This document shows, piece by piece, positions 1-8,997 of a DNA stretch of 64,000 bases; the first letter of the stretch is position 1; the number at the start of each line of letters is the position of its first letter. The DNA lies in contig JANXXS010000410.1 in NCBI GenBank assembly GCA_025350505.1, forward strand, positions 1-64,000. The letters are read 5' to 3'. The stretch comes from Burkholderiales bacterium. Lineage in GTDB: Bacteria > Pseudomonadota > Gammaproteobacteria > Burkholderiales > Burkholderiaceae_C. The notes below the pieces were generated by a model. It searched no databases. It saw nothing but the letters and a program-made list of their open reading frames with translations, and had not been told where the DNA came from. The position numbers and the translations under genes were made by a program.

Positions 1-573
1 GAGGATGCACGCGTGCTCATCTACGCCGGCCGATTCGCGCCCGAAAAGAACCTCGACGTGCTCGCCGACGCAGTGGCGCGTCTCGGCGCACCGTACCTGC
101 TCGTCGCCATCGGCGCCGGGCCTTCGCCGCCGCCGGCCGGCGAGCGTGTCCGCGTGCTGCCTTTCGTCGCCGGCGTCCCGGCGCTGGCCCGCGCGCTCGC
201 CAGCGCCGACGCCTTCGTGCATGCCGGCGACCAGGAGACCTTCGGCCTTTCGGCGCTGGAAGCGATGGCCTGCGGCACGCCGGTCGTCGTGCGCAACGCC
301 GAGGGCCTGGCCGAGCTGGCCGATGGCGGTGCCGGTCGGGGTGTCGACCAGGGCACCGGCGCCGCATTCGCCGAGACGATCGCCGGGCTGTTCGAAGGCG
401 ATCGCACGGCCCAGCGCATCGCGGCGCGGGCCCACGCCGAGGCCAGCGATTGGGAGCAGGTCTTGCCCGCGCTGCTCGGCCACTACCGGCGCCTGATCGG
501 CCGCGACCCGGAGGCCAGCGCCACGCCAGCCGGCGTTTCCACGCCGTCGGCCGCCATGCCCCACCCACGATGA
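1..573 (+). CDS. glycosyltransferase family 1/4, C-terminal part (5' truncated by window edge)
   Basis: GT-B C-terminal motifs: YAGRFAPEKNLDVL, ADAFVHAGDQETFGLSALEAMACGTPVV; stop TGA at 571-573 overlaps the next ATG (ATGA). Confidence 0.85.
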   Translation, partial: EDARVLIYAGRFAPEKNLDVLADAVARLGAPYLLVAIGAGPSPPPAGERVRVLPFVAGVPALARALASADAFVHAGDQETFGLSALEAMACGTPVVVRNAEGLAELADGGAGRGVDQGTGAAFAETIAGLFEGDRTAQRIAARAHAEASDWEQVLPALLGHYRRLIGRDPEASATPAGVSTPSAAMPHPR

Positions 574-1400
574 GCGCCGTCTCGACGATCGGCCTGGTGC
601 CGGTGGAGCGCTTCGTCTGCGTCGTCCTGCACGACGTCGCGGCGTCGACACGCGCCGCCTGTTCGCGAACGCTCGCCGCCATCGCCGAAGTGGCCGACGT
701 TCCGGTGACGCTGCTCGCCGTGCCGCACTATCACGGCGAAGCGTCGACGCGCGATCTCGAGGAGTGGCTGGGCGCGCGCAGCAGGAAAGGCGACGAGATC
801 GCGCTGCACGGCTGGAGCCATCGCGACGAGTTGCCGGCTTCGGGCCCGATCGACCGCCTGCGGCGCCGGCACTACACGCGCAGCGAAGGCGAGTTCTGGG
901 CGCTCTCCGAAGTGGAGGCGCAGCAACGCATCGAGCGCGGCACGGCCTGGTTTCGCGAGCACGGCTGGCCGCTCGCAGGCTTCGTCGCACCGGCCTGGCT
1001 GCTCGGCCCGGGCGCGTGGGCGGCGCTGGCGACGCAGCGCTTCGAATACACCGCGACGCTGCGCCAGCTCGTGCACCTGCCCGGCCGGCGCAGCGTTGCC
1101 AGCCAGAGCGTCGTCTACAGCACCTCGAGCGCCTGGCGGCGCCAATGCTCGCTGCTCTGGAATCCGGTCGTGGCGCGGCTCGAGCGCGGCAACCCGCTGC
1201 TGCGCATCGAACTGCATCCGCGCGACGCCGACTTCTCCGCAGTGCTTCGCTCGTGGCAGCGCATCCTCGAGCGGGCGCTGCGCGACCGGCGCGCCGGCAC
1301 CGTCGCCGAATTCATGCGCCAGGACCGCGCCGCGGCGACGACGATCGCGCCGAGCACCGAAGGGCCGACGACGCAGTGGCAGTCGACCGCCGCCGATTGA
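570..1400 (+). CDS. DUF2334 / polysaccharide deacetylase-like protein
   Basis: MSAVSTIGLVPVERFVCVVLHDVAAST...DEIALHGWSHRDE...GFVAPAWLL; ATGA coupling to upstream glycosyltransferase. Confidence 0.8.
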   Translation: MSAVSTIGLVPVERFVCVVLHDVAASTRAACSRTLAAIAEVADVPVTLLAVPHYHGEASTRDLEEWLGARSRKGDEIALHGWSHRDELPASGPIDRLRRRHYTRSEGEFWALSEVEAQQRIERGTAWFREHGWPLAGFVAPAWLLGPGAWAALATQRFEYTATLRQLVHLPGRRSVASQSVVYSTSSAWRRQCSLLWNPVVARLERGNPLLRIELHPRDADFSAVLRSWQRILERALRDRRAGTVAEFMRQDRAAATTIAPSTEGPTTQWQSTAAD

Positions 1401-1412
1401 GCGGCGCCGGAC

Positions 1413-1970
1413 TCAGAGCAGGTTGAAGCTCACCGCCGCGGTGATCGCCCCGATCATGGCGCCGACGATGACGTCGCTCGGATAGTGCAGGCCGAGCACA
1501 ACGCGCGAAACGGCGACGAGCACCGTGAACGGCCAGACGAAGAGCGCGAACGTCGGGTAGTAGACGGTCAGGATCAGGCTGCACGCCACCGAGTGCAGCG
1601 TATGCCCGCTCGGAAAGCTGTACTCGTCGAGCGAAGGCGTGCACTCGCGAATGCCGGCGCAGGTGCGAAACGGCCGCGGCCGCGCGATCCAGCGCTTGAT
1701 GATCTTGTAGATCGTGATGTCGACGATGCCGACGCCGATCATGCGCACCGACGCCGACGTGCCGACCGGGCCGCCCGCCCAGGGCAGGCAGACGACGATG
1801 CCGTACCAGAGCCAGCCGTCGCCGACACGGCTGACGACCTTGAGCACGCCGACCACCCAGTCGCGCGTTGCCGCGCCATGCATCCACAAGGCGACCAGCC
1901 GCTCGCGCTCGATCCACGCGACGACACGCTCGTTGCGGTGCCGGCCGACCGGCTGCTCAGGCCACGGCAT
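1413..1970 (-). CDS. phosphatase PAP2 family protein
   Basis: PAP2 motifs KRWIARPRPF, SFPSGHT, SRVVLGLHYPSDVIVG; overlaps the upstream gene by 14 bp. Confidence 0.85.
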   Translation of the reverse strand: MPWPEQPVGRHRNERVVAWIERERLVALWMHGAATRDWVVGVLKVVSRVGDGWLWYGIVVCLPWAGGPVGTSASVRMIGVGIVDITIYKIIKRWIARPRPFRTCAGIRECTPSLDEYSFPSGHTLHSVACSLILTVYYPTFALFVWPFTVLVAVSRVVLGLHYPSDVIVGAMIGAITAAVSFNLL

Positions 1971-3114
1971 GGGCGTGGGCAGGTGCCCGCTCCGAGGCGT
2001 CGACGGTGTCCAGCAGGATCGATTCGAAGCGCTCCAGCACCTCGTCCCAGGTGGCGCGGCGCGCCGCGGTGACGGCGGCATCGCGCATCGGCTGCAACGC
2101 ATGCGGCGCGACCGCGAGCGCCGCCGCGGCGTCGATGAAGCCGGCCTCGTCGCCGGGCACGGCGATGCGGCCGCTCTGCCCGTCGATCACGTGCTCGCCA
2201 GCGGCAGCGCAATTGAAGGCGACCACCGGGAGGCCCGACGCAAGCGCCTCCATGACGACGTTGCCGAAGGTGTCCGAGAGGCTCGGGAACAGGAAGGCAT
2301 CGGCCGAGGCGAAGTGCGCGGCGAGATCGTCGCCGCGCCTGGCGCCGACGAAGCGGGCCGCCGGATACGCCGCCGCCAGGCGCTCGCGCGCCGGGCCGTC
2401 GCCGACCACGACCATGCGCAGATCCGGCCGCCGACGACGCGCCGCCTCGAATGCGCGCAGGCCCAGTTCGACGTTCTTTTCCGCGGCGACCCGGCCGACG
2501 GCGAGAAAGACCGGCGCCCCGGCGCCGGCTTGCCACGATTCGCGCAAGGCCGCGCTGCGCGCCGCCGGCGTGAAGCGCGCCGTGTCGACGCCCCGGCCGA
2601 CGACGCTGATGTGCTGGAAGCCGGCGCGCGTCAGCTCACGCCGCGAGGCCTGGGTCGGCACGAAGGTGCGGCGCGTCAGGTTGTGGAATCGGCGCAGCAG
2701 GCCGAGCACCGGCCCGGCGAGAAAGCCCATGCCGTAGTGAGCGCTGTACTGATGAAAATTGGTGCGGAAGTCGGAGGTCGTGGCAATGCCCAGCGAGCGC
2801 GCGGCGGCCAGCGCGGCCCAGCCGAGCGGCCCCGGCGTGGCGAGGTGGACCAGGTCTGGCCGGCTCTGCCGGAACCGCCGCTTCAGCGTGCCGGCACGGG
2901 CCAGCCCGAAGCGCAGGTCGGGGTACATCGGTATGACGCAGCCGGCGGTACGGAACTCGTCGCTCGCGTCGAGCGGCGCTTCGCCCGGTTGGCGCGGCCG
3001 GATCAGCTCGACCAGATGGCCGCGCGAACGCAGGAACCGGACGGTGCGTTCGACCGTCAGCGAGACGCCGTTCAGCTCGGGCGGCCAGGTTTCGGTGACG
3101 TAGGCAATCCGCAT
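1957..3114 (-). CDS. glycosyltransferase family 1 (GT4)
   Basis: MRIAYVTETWPPELNGVSLTVERTVRFL N-terminus; AVGRVAAEKNVELGLRAFE; DAFLFPSLSDTFGNVVMEALASGLPVVAF. Confidence 0.88.
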   Translation of the reverse strand: MRIAYVTETWPPELNGVSLTVERTVRFLRSRGHLVELIRPRQPGEAPLDASDEFRTAGCVIPMYPDLRFGLARAGTLKRRFRQSRPDLVHLATPGPLGWAALAAARSLGIATTSDFRTNFHQYSAHYGMGFLAGPVLGLLRRFHNLTRRTFVPTQASRRELTRAGFQHISVVGRGVDTARFTPAARSAALRESWQAGAGAPVFLAVGRVAAEKNVELGLRAFEAARRRRPDLRMVVVGDGPARERLAAAYPAARFVGARRGDDLAAHFASADAFLFPSLSDTFGNVVMEALASGLPVVAFNCAAAGEHVIDGQSGRIAVPGDEAGFIDAAAALAVAPHALQPMRDAAVTAARRATWDEVLERFESILLDTVDASERAPAHAHAVA

Positions 3115-3240
3115 CGGCAGGGCATGTTGTTGTTGTCGTCGGCGGCAATCGGCATGCCCGCTGCAACGTGAGAAATCGGACTCGGCCCGGTGGCGAATGT
3201 TCCCCCCGGCGCGTGACCGCGCCATGACGCAGCGCAAGCT

Positions 3241-4341
3241 TTACTTTCCCTCCAGGCAGACGCACACCAGGCGCAGACGCCGCGAGCGCTTGCACACCGC
3301 GCGCAGGGCGAGCAGCAGCGGCACGGCGATGAACGCGCCGGCGACGCCCCAGAGCCAGCCCCAGAGCATGACGGAGAGGAAGACGAAGACGGGGCTGAGG
3401 CGCAGCCGGTGGCCCATGATCATCGGGCTCAGGAAGTTCGCCTCGATGCCGTGCAGGGCGAGAAAGGCGGCCGGCGGCCCGAGCATCGCCAGCCCCGTGC
3501 CGAAGGTGACGCTGCCGGCGAGCAGCAGCAGCACGGCGATGAGCAACGGCCCGAGGTAGGGAATGAAGGCGAGCACCGCCGTCGTCGTGCCCCAGAGCAC
3601 CGGGTTCGGCAGGCCGATCAGCCAGAGCGCCAGGCCGGTGGCGACGCCGAGCGCGACGTTGACCAGGCTCATCGTGCTGATGAAGAGGCCGATGTCGCGC
3701 TGCGCTTGGCGAAAGCCCGAAAGCACCAGCGCGCGCGTGCGCGGCCGGCGGATCGCGGCGGCGGTTCGCGTCACCAGCCACTGCTCGGAAGCGAGCAGGA
3801 AGTAGAGCAGGATCACCGTCGCCGATGCAGAGACGGCGAACGATATCGTCTCGCCGATCGCCAGCCGCGTGAAGGTCCAGCCCTCGATCGCCAACCGCTC
3901 GTTGAAGGGGTCGGCCGCAACCGCCGCGGCGGCTGGCGCGCGGGCCAGCGGTGCCGGCGTGGCATAGGGAAAGAGTGCATCGCGCCAGCGCTGCAGCGCC
4001 TCGACCAGCTCGTGGACGACGACCGGTGCGCGCGACCACCATGCCGCCGCCGGCGCGGCGATGAGCGCGGCGACCAGCACGATCAGGCCGAGGACGGCGG
4101 CGATGACGAGCCCGGCGCCGATGTATTCGTGGATGCCGGCGCGACGCAAGGCTCGCACCGGTGCGGCGAGCACGAAGGTGAAGACGATGGCGATCGCCAC
4201 CGGCAGGAGCAGCGGCCGCGCGTGCTCGAGCAGGAAGATGGCGGCGATGAAGAGAAGGCCACGGCCGAGCCAGGTCGAGGCGCGGCGGGGAGCGTCGGGA
4301 GAAAACGGTGCCAAGGTGCGGGCGATGATGGCATGGCGCAC
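3241..4341 (-). CDS. AI-2E family transporter
   Basis: Multi-TM protein with ...GLLFIAAIFLLEHARPLLLPVAIAIVFTFVLAAPVRALRR... and GVATGLALWLIGLPNPVLWG...FIPYLGPLL; GTG start at 4341 chosen because upstream ORF extension is antisense to the next gene. Confidence 0.8.
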   Translation of the reverse strand: MRHAIIARTLAPFSPDAPRRASTWLGRGLLFIAAIFLLEHARPLLLPVAIAIVFTFVLAAPVRALRRAGIHEYIGAGLVIAAVLGLIVLVAALIAAPAAAWWSRAPVVVHELVEALQRWRDALFPYATPAPLARAPAAAAVAADPFNERLAIEGWTFTRLAIGETISFAVSASATVILLYFLLASEQWLVTRTAAAIRRPRTRALVLSGFRQAQRDIGLFISTMSLVNVALGVATGLALWLIGLPNPVLWGTTTAVLAFIPYLGPLLIAVLLLLAGSVTFGTGLAMLGPPAAFLALHGIEANFLSPMIMGHRLRLSPVFVFLSVMLWGWLWGVAGAFIAVPLLLALRAVCKRSRRLRLVCVCLEGK

Positions 4342-4404
4342 GGCGGCGATGAAGATGTCCGGAAGCGGCGAGGCGCCGGGTGCCGGCCATGCCACGATCA
4401 CGTC

Positions 4405-4818
4405 ATGGCATCCCTTCGCAAAGAGCTCTCCCTCGTCGCCGACGGCGACCGCGTCTGGTCGGCGTTGCGCGACTTCGGCGCCGTGCACAGGCGGCTGGCG
4501 CCGGGCTTCGTCACCGGCAACCTCATGGAAGGCGAGGCCGTCCGCGTCGTCACCTTCTTCAACGGCTCGTCGGCGCGCGAGACGCTGGTGAGTTGCGACG
4601 ACGCCTCGCGCCGTCTCGCCTACGCGATCATCGGCGGCCGCGCCATGCACTACAGCGCCAGCGCTCAGGTGTTCGACGGCGGCCCTGGCCGCAGCCGCTT
4701 CGTCTGGATCGTCGACGTGCTGCCGGACGAGATCGCGCCCTACATCGACGACATGATGACGCGCGGCGCCGCGGTCATGAAGGCGACGCTGGAGCAGCCG
4801 CCGTCAGCCGCGCCGTGA
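4405..4818 (+). CDS. SRPBCC family protein
   Basis: MASLRKELSLVADGDRVWSALRDFGAVHRRLAPGFV...; START-like polyketide cyclase fold pattern. Confidence 0.75.
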   Translation: MASLRKELSLVADGDRVWSALRDFGAVHRRLAPGFVTGNLMEGEAVRVVTFFNGSSARETLVSCDDASRRLAYAIIGGRAMHYSASAQVFDGGPGRSRFVWIVDVLPDEIAPYIDDMMTRGAAVMKATLEQPPSAAP

Positions 4819-5587
4819 TCGGCAGGTGATCGGAGGGCTCGGTCGCTGAGGGCAGCGGCGTGTCGCCGTCGATCGCCGGTATCGGCTCGGGCGTGGCGCG
4901 CAGGTCGACGCCGCAGAAGATGTAGTCGATGCGCGCCGCGCGGCGGTGCGGATTGCAGGTCGGCTGCGACGCCGCCGCGTAGGCATCGACATAGCCGCGC
5001 TCGCGCAACAGCGCCGCGATGTCGCTCTCGGGCGGCGCGTTGAAATCGCCGCAGACGACTGTCGCGAACGCGGCGGGCGTCATGGCGGCGCAGTGATCGA
5101 CGAGCTCGCGCGCCTGGCGAAAGCCGATGTGCGACTCGGTCCGTGTCGTCGCGGCCTGCCAGCGCAGGTGCGTGCCGGCGATGCGCAAGAGGCCGGCCGA
5201 CGTCTCGAAGGCGACGACCAGGGCGACGTGGCCCGATGCCTCCGCGCCCGCCTCGCCGTCGTCGTAGTGCAGCACCTCGCGCGCCGCGAAGCGCAACACC
5301 TCCTCGCGCCAGAGCAGCGCGCAGCCGTCGGGCCGGCCGGCGCCCTTGGCCGCGAACACGCCGCGCCATCCCGCCGCCGCGAACGCGCCTTCGAGGCCAG
5401 GCCAGGCGGCGCTCTCCACTTCCTGCAGGCAGGCGACATCGGGCACCAGCGCGACGACGCGGGCGACGATCGCCGGCGCGCGCCGCGACCAGCGCATCAG
5501 CTCGGCGTCGACCGACGGATAGAGCTTGCGCGTGGCGTATGCCGCGGCGAGCACGTTGTACGAGGTGAGGCGAAACGACAGGGTCAC
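4775..5587 (-). CDS. endonuclease/exonuclease/phosphatase family protein
   Basis: LTSYNVLA, DVACLQEVE, AGTHLRWQ, VVCGDFNA, IDYIF, SDHLPI motifs; GTG start inferred; converges with and overlaps the SRPBCC gene end by 44 bp. Confidence 0.82.
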   Translation of the reverse strand: MTLSFRLTSYNVLAAAYATRKLYPSVDAELMRWSRRAPAIVARVVALVPDVACLQEVESAAWPGLEGAFAAAGWRGVFAAKGAGRPDGCALLWREEVLRFAAREVLHYDDGEAGAEASGHVALVVAFETSAGLLRIAGTHLRWQAATTRTESHIGFRQARELVDHCAAMTPAAFATVVCGDFNAPPESDIAALLRERGYVDAYAAASQPTCNPHRRAARIDYIFCGVDLRATPEPIPAIDGDTPLPSATEPSDHLPITARLTAAAPASPS

Positions 5588-5793
5588 GGCGGCGGCGATG
5601 GGGCGATCGCTGCGAGGATGCCACGTACGCTGCGCGGCGGCGATGCCCGAGCCGATCGCGCCGGAACGATGGCCTCGCCTTTCGAAGCCGTGCGAGGCGG
5701 TGCGAAGGCATGGGGAGCAAGCCGGGCGTGCCATCATTGGCGCCGCGAGAACGACCGCATACCAGCCGCCGCCAGCGTCACGTCCGTCCAGCC

Positions 5794-6513
5794 ATGATCC
5801 AGAAAGAAGTCGCGAGCCTGGCCGAAGCCGTCGCCGACGTGCCCGACGGCGCGACCGTGATGGTCGGCGGTTTCGGCACCGCCGGTTTGCCGAACGAGCT
5901 GGTCGGCGCCTTGCTCGCGCAGGGGGCGCGCGATCTCACCATCGTCAACAACAACGCCGGCAACGGCGACACCGGGCTGGCCGCGCTGCTCGCCGCGAAG
6001 CGGGTGAAGAAGATCATCTGCTCGTTCCCGCGCCAGGCCGACAGCCATCACTTCGATGCCCTCTACCGCGCCGGCCGGATCGAGCTCGAGTTGGTGCCGC
6101 AGGGCAACCTGGCCGAGCGCATCCGCGCCGCCGGCGCCGGCATCGGCGGCTTCTTCACGCCCACCGGCTACGGCACCGAGCTGGCCAAGGGCAAGGAGAC
6201 GCGCCAGATCGGCGGCCGCATGTACGTGCTCGAGGCGCCGATCCACGCCGACTACGCCTTCATCAAGGCCGAAGTCGGCGACCGCTGGGGCAACCTCACC
6301 TACCGCATGACGGCGCGCAACTTCGGCCCGGTGATGGCGATGGCGGCGAAGACGACGATCGCCACCGTGCACAAGATCGTCGCCCTCGGCGAGCTCGACC
6401 CCGAGGCGGTCGTGACGCCGGGCATCTTCGTGAAGCGCATCGTCAGGATCGATCGCGTCGCGACCACGGCGGGCGGCTTCAGCGGCGCGGCGGCGGGCAA
6501 GAGGGCGGCATGA
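5794..6513 (+). CDS. pcaI: 3-oxoacid (3-oxoadipate) CoA-transferase subunit A
   Basis: GATVMVGGFGTAGLPNELVGALLAQGARDLTIVNNNAG; followed directly by subunit B and PcaF thiolase. Confidence 0.85.
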   Translation: MIQKEVASLAEAVADVPDGATVMVGGFGTAGLPNELVGALLAQGARDLTIVNNNAGNGDTGLAALLAAKRVKKIICSFPRQADSHHFDALYRAGRIELELVPQGNLAERIRAAGAGIGGFFTPTGYGTELAKGKETRQIGGRMYVLEAPIHADYAFIKAEVGDRWGNLTYRMTARNFGPVMAMAAKTTIATVHKIVALGELDPEAVVTPGIFVKRIVRIDRVATTAGGFSGAAAGKRAA

Positions 6514-7145
6514 CGATCAAGAAGTGGAGCCGCGCCGAGATGGCGTCGCGGGTTGCCGCCGACATTGCCGACGGCGCCGTCGTCAACCTCGGCATCGGCC
6601 TGCCGACGCTGGTTGCCAACCATCTGCCGGAAGGGCGCGAGGTCGTGCTGCACAGCGAAAACGGCGTCATCGGCATGGGCCCGGCGCCGGCAGAAGGCGA
6701 CGAGGACTACGACCTCATCAACGCCGGCAAGCAGCCGGTCACGCTCTTGTCCGGCGGCTCGTTCTTCCATCACGCCGACAGCTTCGCCATGATGCGCGGT
6801 GGCCATCTCGACGTCTGCGTGCTCGGCGCCTTTCAGGTCTCCGCCACGGGCGACCTCGCCAACTGGCATACCGGCGCGGCCGATGCGATCCCCGCCGTCG
6901 GTGGCGCGATGGACCTGGCGATCGGCGCCAAGAAGACCTACGTGATGATGGAGCACGTCACCAAGAGCGGCGAGATGAAGATCGTCGAGCGCTGCACGTA
7001 TCCGCTCACGGGCGTGGCCTGTGTGGCACGCATCTACACCGACCTCGCGGTCATCGACGTCACACCGCAAGGCCTGGTCGTTCGCGAGATCGTCGAGGGC
7101 CTCGACCGCGCCGGACTGCAGGCGCTGACCGGAGTGCCGCTGTGA
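6510..7145 (+). CDS. pcaJ: 3-oxoacid (3-oxoadipate) CoA-transferase subunit B
   Basis: NLGIGLPTLVANHLPEGREVVLHSENGVIGMGP (SENG motif); ATGA overlap with pcaI. Confidence 0.87.
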   Translation: MTIKKWSRAEMASRVAADIADGAVVNLGIGLPTLVANHLPEGREVVLHSENGVIGMGPAPAEGDEDYDLINAGKQPVTLLSGGSFFHHADSFAMMRGGHLDVCVLGAFQVSATGDLANWHTGAADAIPAVGGAMDLAIGAKKTYVMMEHVTKSGEMKIVERCTYPLTGVACVARIYTDLAVIDVTPQGLVVREIVEGLDRAGLQALTGVPL

Positions 7146-7209
7146 TCGAGCCCCTTCCCCACACCAGCCCGCTTGCCCCGTCGGCGAGTTGGAAACGACA
7201 GGCAACACC

Positions 7210-8412
7210 GTGACCGAAGCTTTCATCTGCGACGCTGTCCGCACGCCCTTCGGCCGCTACGGCGGCGCGCTGTCGTCGATCCGCACCGACGATCTGGGCG
7301 CCCTGCCGCTGATCGCCCTCATGGTGCGCAACCCGAAGGTCGACTGGGCGGCCGTCGCCGACGTGATCTACGGCTGTGCCAACCAGGCCGGCGAAGACAA
7401 CCGCAACGTCGCGCGCATGTCGGCGTTGCTGGCCGGCTTGCCGCTCGGGGTACCGGGCGCGACGATCAACCGCCTCTGCGGCTCGGGCATGGACGCGGTG
7501 GGCACGGCGGCGCGCGCCATCAAGAGCGGCGAGGCCGAGCTGATGATCGCCGGCGGCGTCGAAAGCATGAGCCGCGCACCCTTCGTCATGCCCAAGGCCG
7601 ACTCGGCGTTTTCGCGCAGCAACGCCGTCTACGACACGACCATCGGCTGGCGTTTCATCAACAAGCTGATGAAGGAAAAGTACGGCGTCGACTCGATGCC
7701 CGAAACCGCCGAGAACGTCGCCGCCGAATTCAAGATCGAGCGCGAGGCGCAGGACCGGATGGCGCTCGCCTCGCAGCAGAAAGCGGTGGCGGCCCAAAAG
7801 AGCGGCTTCTTCGACGCCGAGATCGTGCCGGTGACGATCGTGCAGAAGAAGGGCGATCCGATCGTCGTCACGAAGGACGAGCATCCGCGCGACACCAGCC
7901 TCGAAGCGCTGGCCAGGCTGAAGGGCGTGGTCCGGCCCGACGGCACGGTGACCGCAGGCAACGCTTCGGGCGTCAACGACGGCGCCTGCGCGCTGCTGCT
8001 GGCGAGCGAACGCGCCGCGGCGCGGCACGGCCTGGTGCCGCGGGCCCGCGTCGTCGGCATGGCGACGGCCGGCGTGCCGCCACGCATCATGGGCATCGGC
8101 CCGGCGCCGGCGACGAAGAAGGTGCTCGAGCTGACCGGGCTGGCGCTGGCGCAGATCGACGTCATCGAGCTGAACGAAGCCTTCGCCGCGCAAGGGCTCG
8201 CGGTGCTGCGCGACCTCGGCCTCGCCGACGACGATGCGCGGGTCAACGCCAACGGCGGCGCGATCGCGCTCGGCCACCCGCTCGGCGCGAGCGGTGCGCG
8301 GCTCGTCACGACCGCGATCAACCAGCTGCACGCGAAGCGTGGCCGCTACGCCTTGTGCACGATGTGCATCGGCGTCGGCCAGGGCATCGCGATCGTCGTC
8401 GAGCGCGTTTAG
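7210..8412 (+). CDS. pcaF: 3-oxoadipyl-CoA thiolase
   Basis: TEAFICDAVRTPFGRYGGALS N-terminus, NRLCGSGMDAV, NANGGAIALGHPLGASGARL, CTMCIGVGQGIA; GTG start at 7210 (ATG 7189 alternative). Confidence 0.9.
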   Translation: MTEAFICDAVRTPFGRYGGALSSIRTDDLGALPLIALMVRNPKVDWAAVADVIYGCANQAGEDNRNVARMSALLAGLPLGVPGATINRLCGSGMDAVGTAARAIKSGEAELMIAGGVESMSRAPFVMPKADSAFSRSNAVYDTTIGWRFINKLMKEKYGVDSMPETAENVAAEFKIEREAQDRMALASQQKAVAAQKSGFFDAEIVPVTIVQKKGDPIVVTKDEHPRDTSLEALARLKGVVRPDGTVTAGNASGVNDGACALLLASERAAARHGLVPRARVVGMATAGVPPRIMGIGPAPATKKVLELTGLALAQIDVIELNEAFAAQGLAVLRDLGLADDDARVNANGGAIALGHPLGASGARLVTTAINQLHAKRGRYALCTMCIGVGQGIAIVVERV

Positions 8413-8521
8413 GCGCCTCGCGACAAGGGTCTCTGGATCGACGAGGATTCGGCGTTTCGGCCTACACCGCTCGTATGCGAGTTACCGCATTCTTGGCCTA
8501 CCCATTCAACGGAGCAGCAGC

Positions 8522-8899
8522 ATGTCGAGAAGCAGCATCCTGGGCGGCGAGCGCGCGCCGCAACAGGCCAAGGGCCGCAGCGCCGAGACGCTCGGCCCCG
8601 GAGATACCTCCGACAGCGGCAGCGACATCCAGGGTGCGACGCGCCTGAAGACCGACACCGAAGAAGGCGATCTCGGTGGCGCCACGCCGATCGACATCGA
8701 CAGCGACAGCGACTCGATGGGCACCGGTGAGCGCAAGTCCGCCGTCCCCGACGGCGCGCGCGACGGCGCCGACATCGGCCCAGACCGCATCGCCCGCTCG
8801 AAAGACGCGCTCGATTCCGCGGTGTTGATCGGCGACGACGACGACTCGATCGAGGCGCTCGCCGACGAAGAGCCCGACGAGGACGACGACGGCGACTGA
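8522..8899 (+). CDS. small highly acidic hypothetical protein
   Basis: 125-aa ORF, MSRSSILGGERAPQQAKGRSAETLGPGDTSDSGSDIQG...IDIDSDSDSMGTGERK...DEEPDEDDDGD; Asp/Ser/Gly-rich. Confidence 0.65.
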   Translation: MSRSSILGGERAPQQAKGRSAETLGPGDTSDSGSDIQGATRLKTDTEEGDLGGATPIDIDSDSDSMGTGERKSAVPDGARDGADIGPDRIARSKDALDSAVLIGDDDDSIEALADEEPDEDDDGD

Positions 8900-8997
8900 G
8901 GCGCCGTCCGTCCCGGCCTAGCGGGCGAAGTCCCCGCCTCGTTTCCCCCGCGGACCGCTCCAAGGGCCGATAGACAGCGACAACCCGGGCGACTCCA

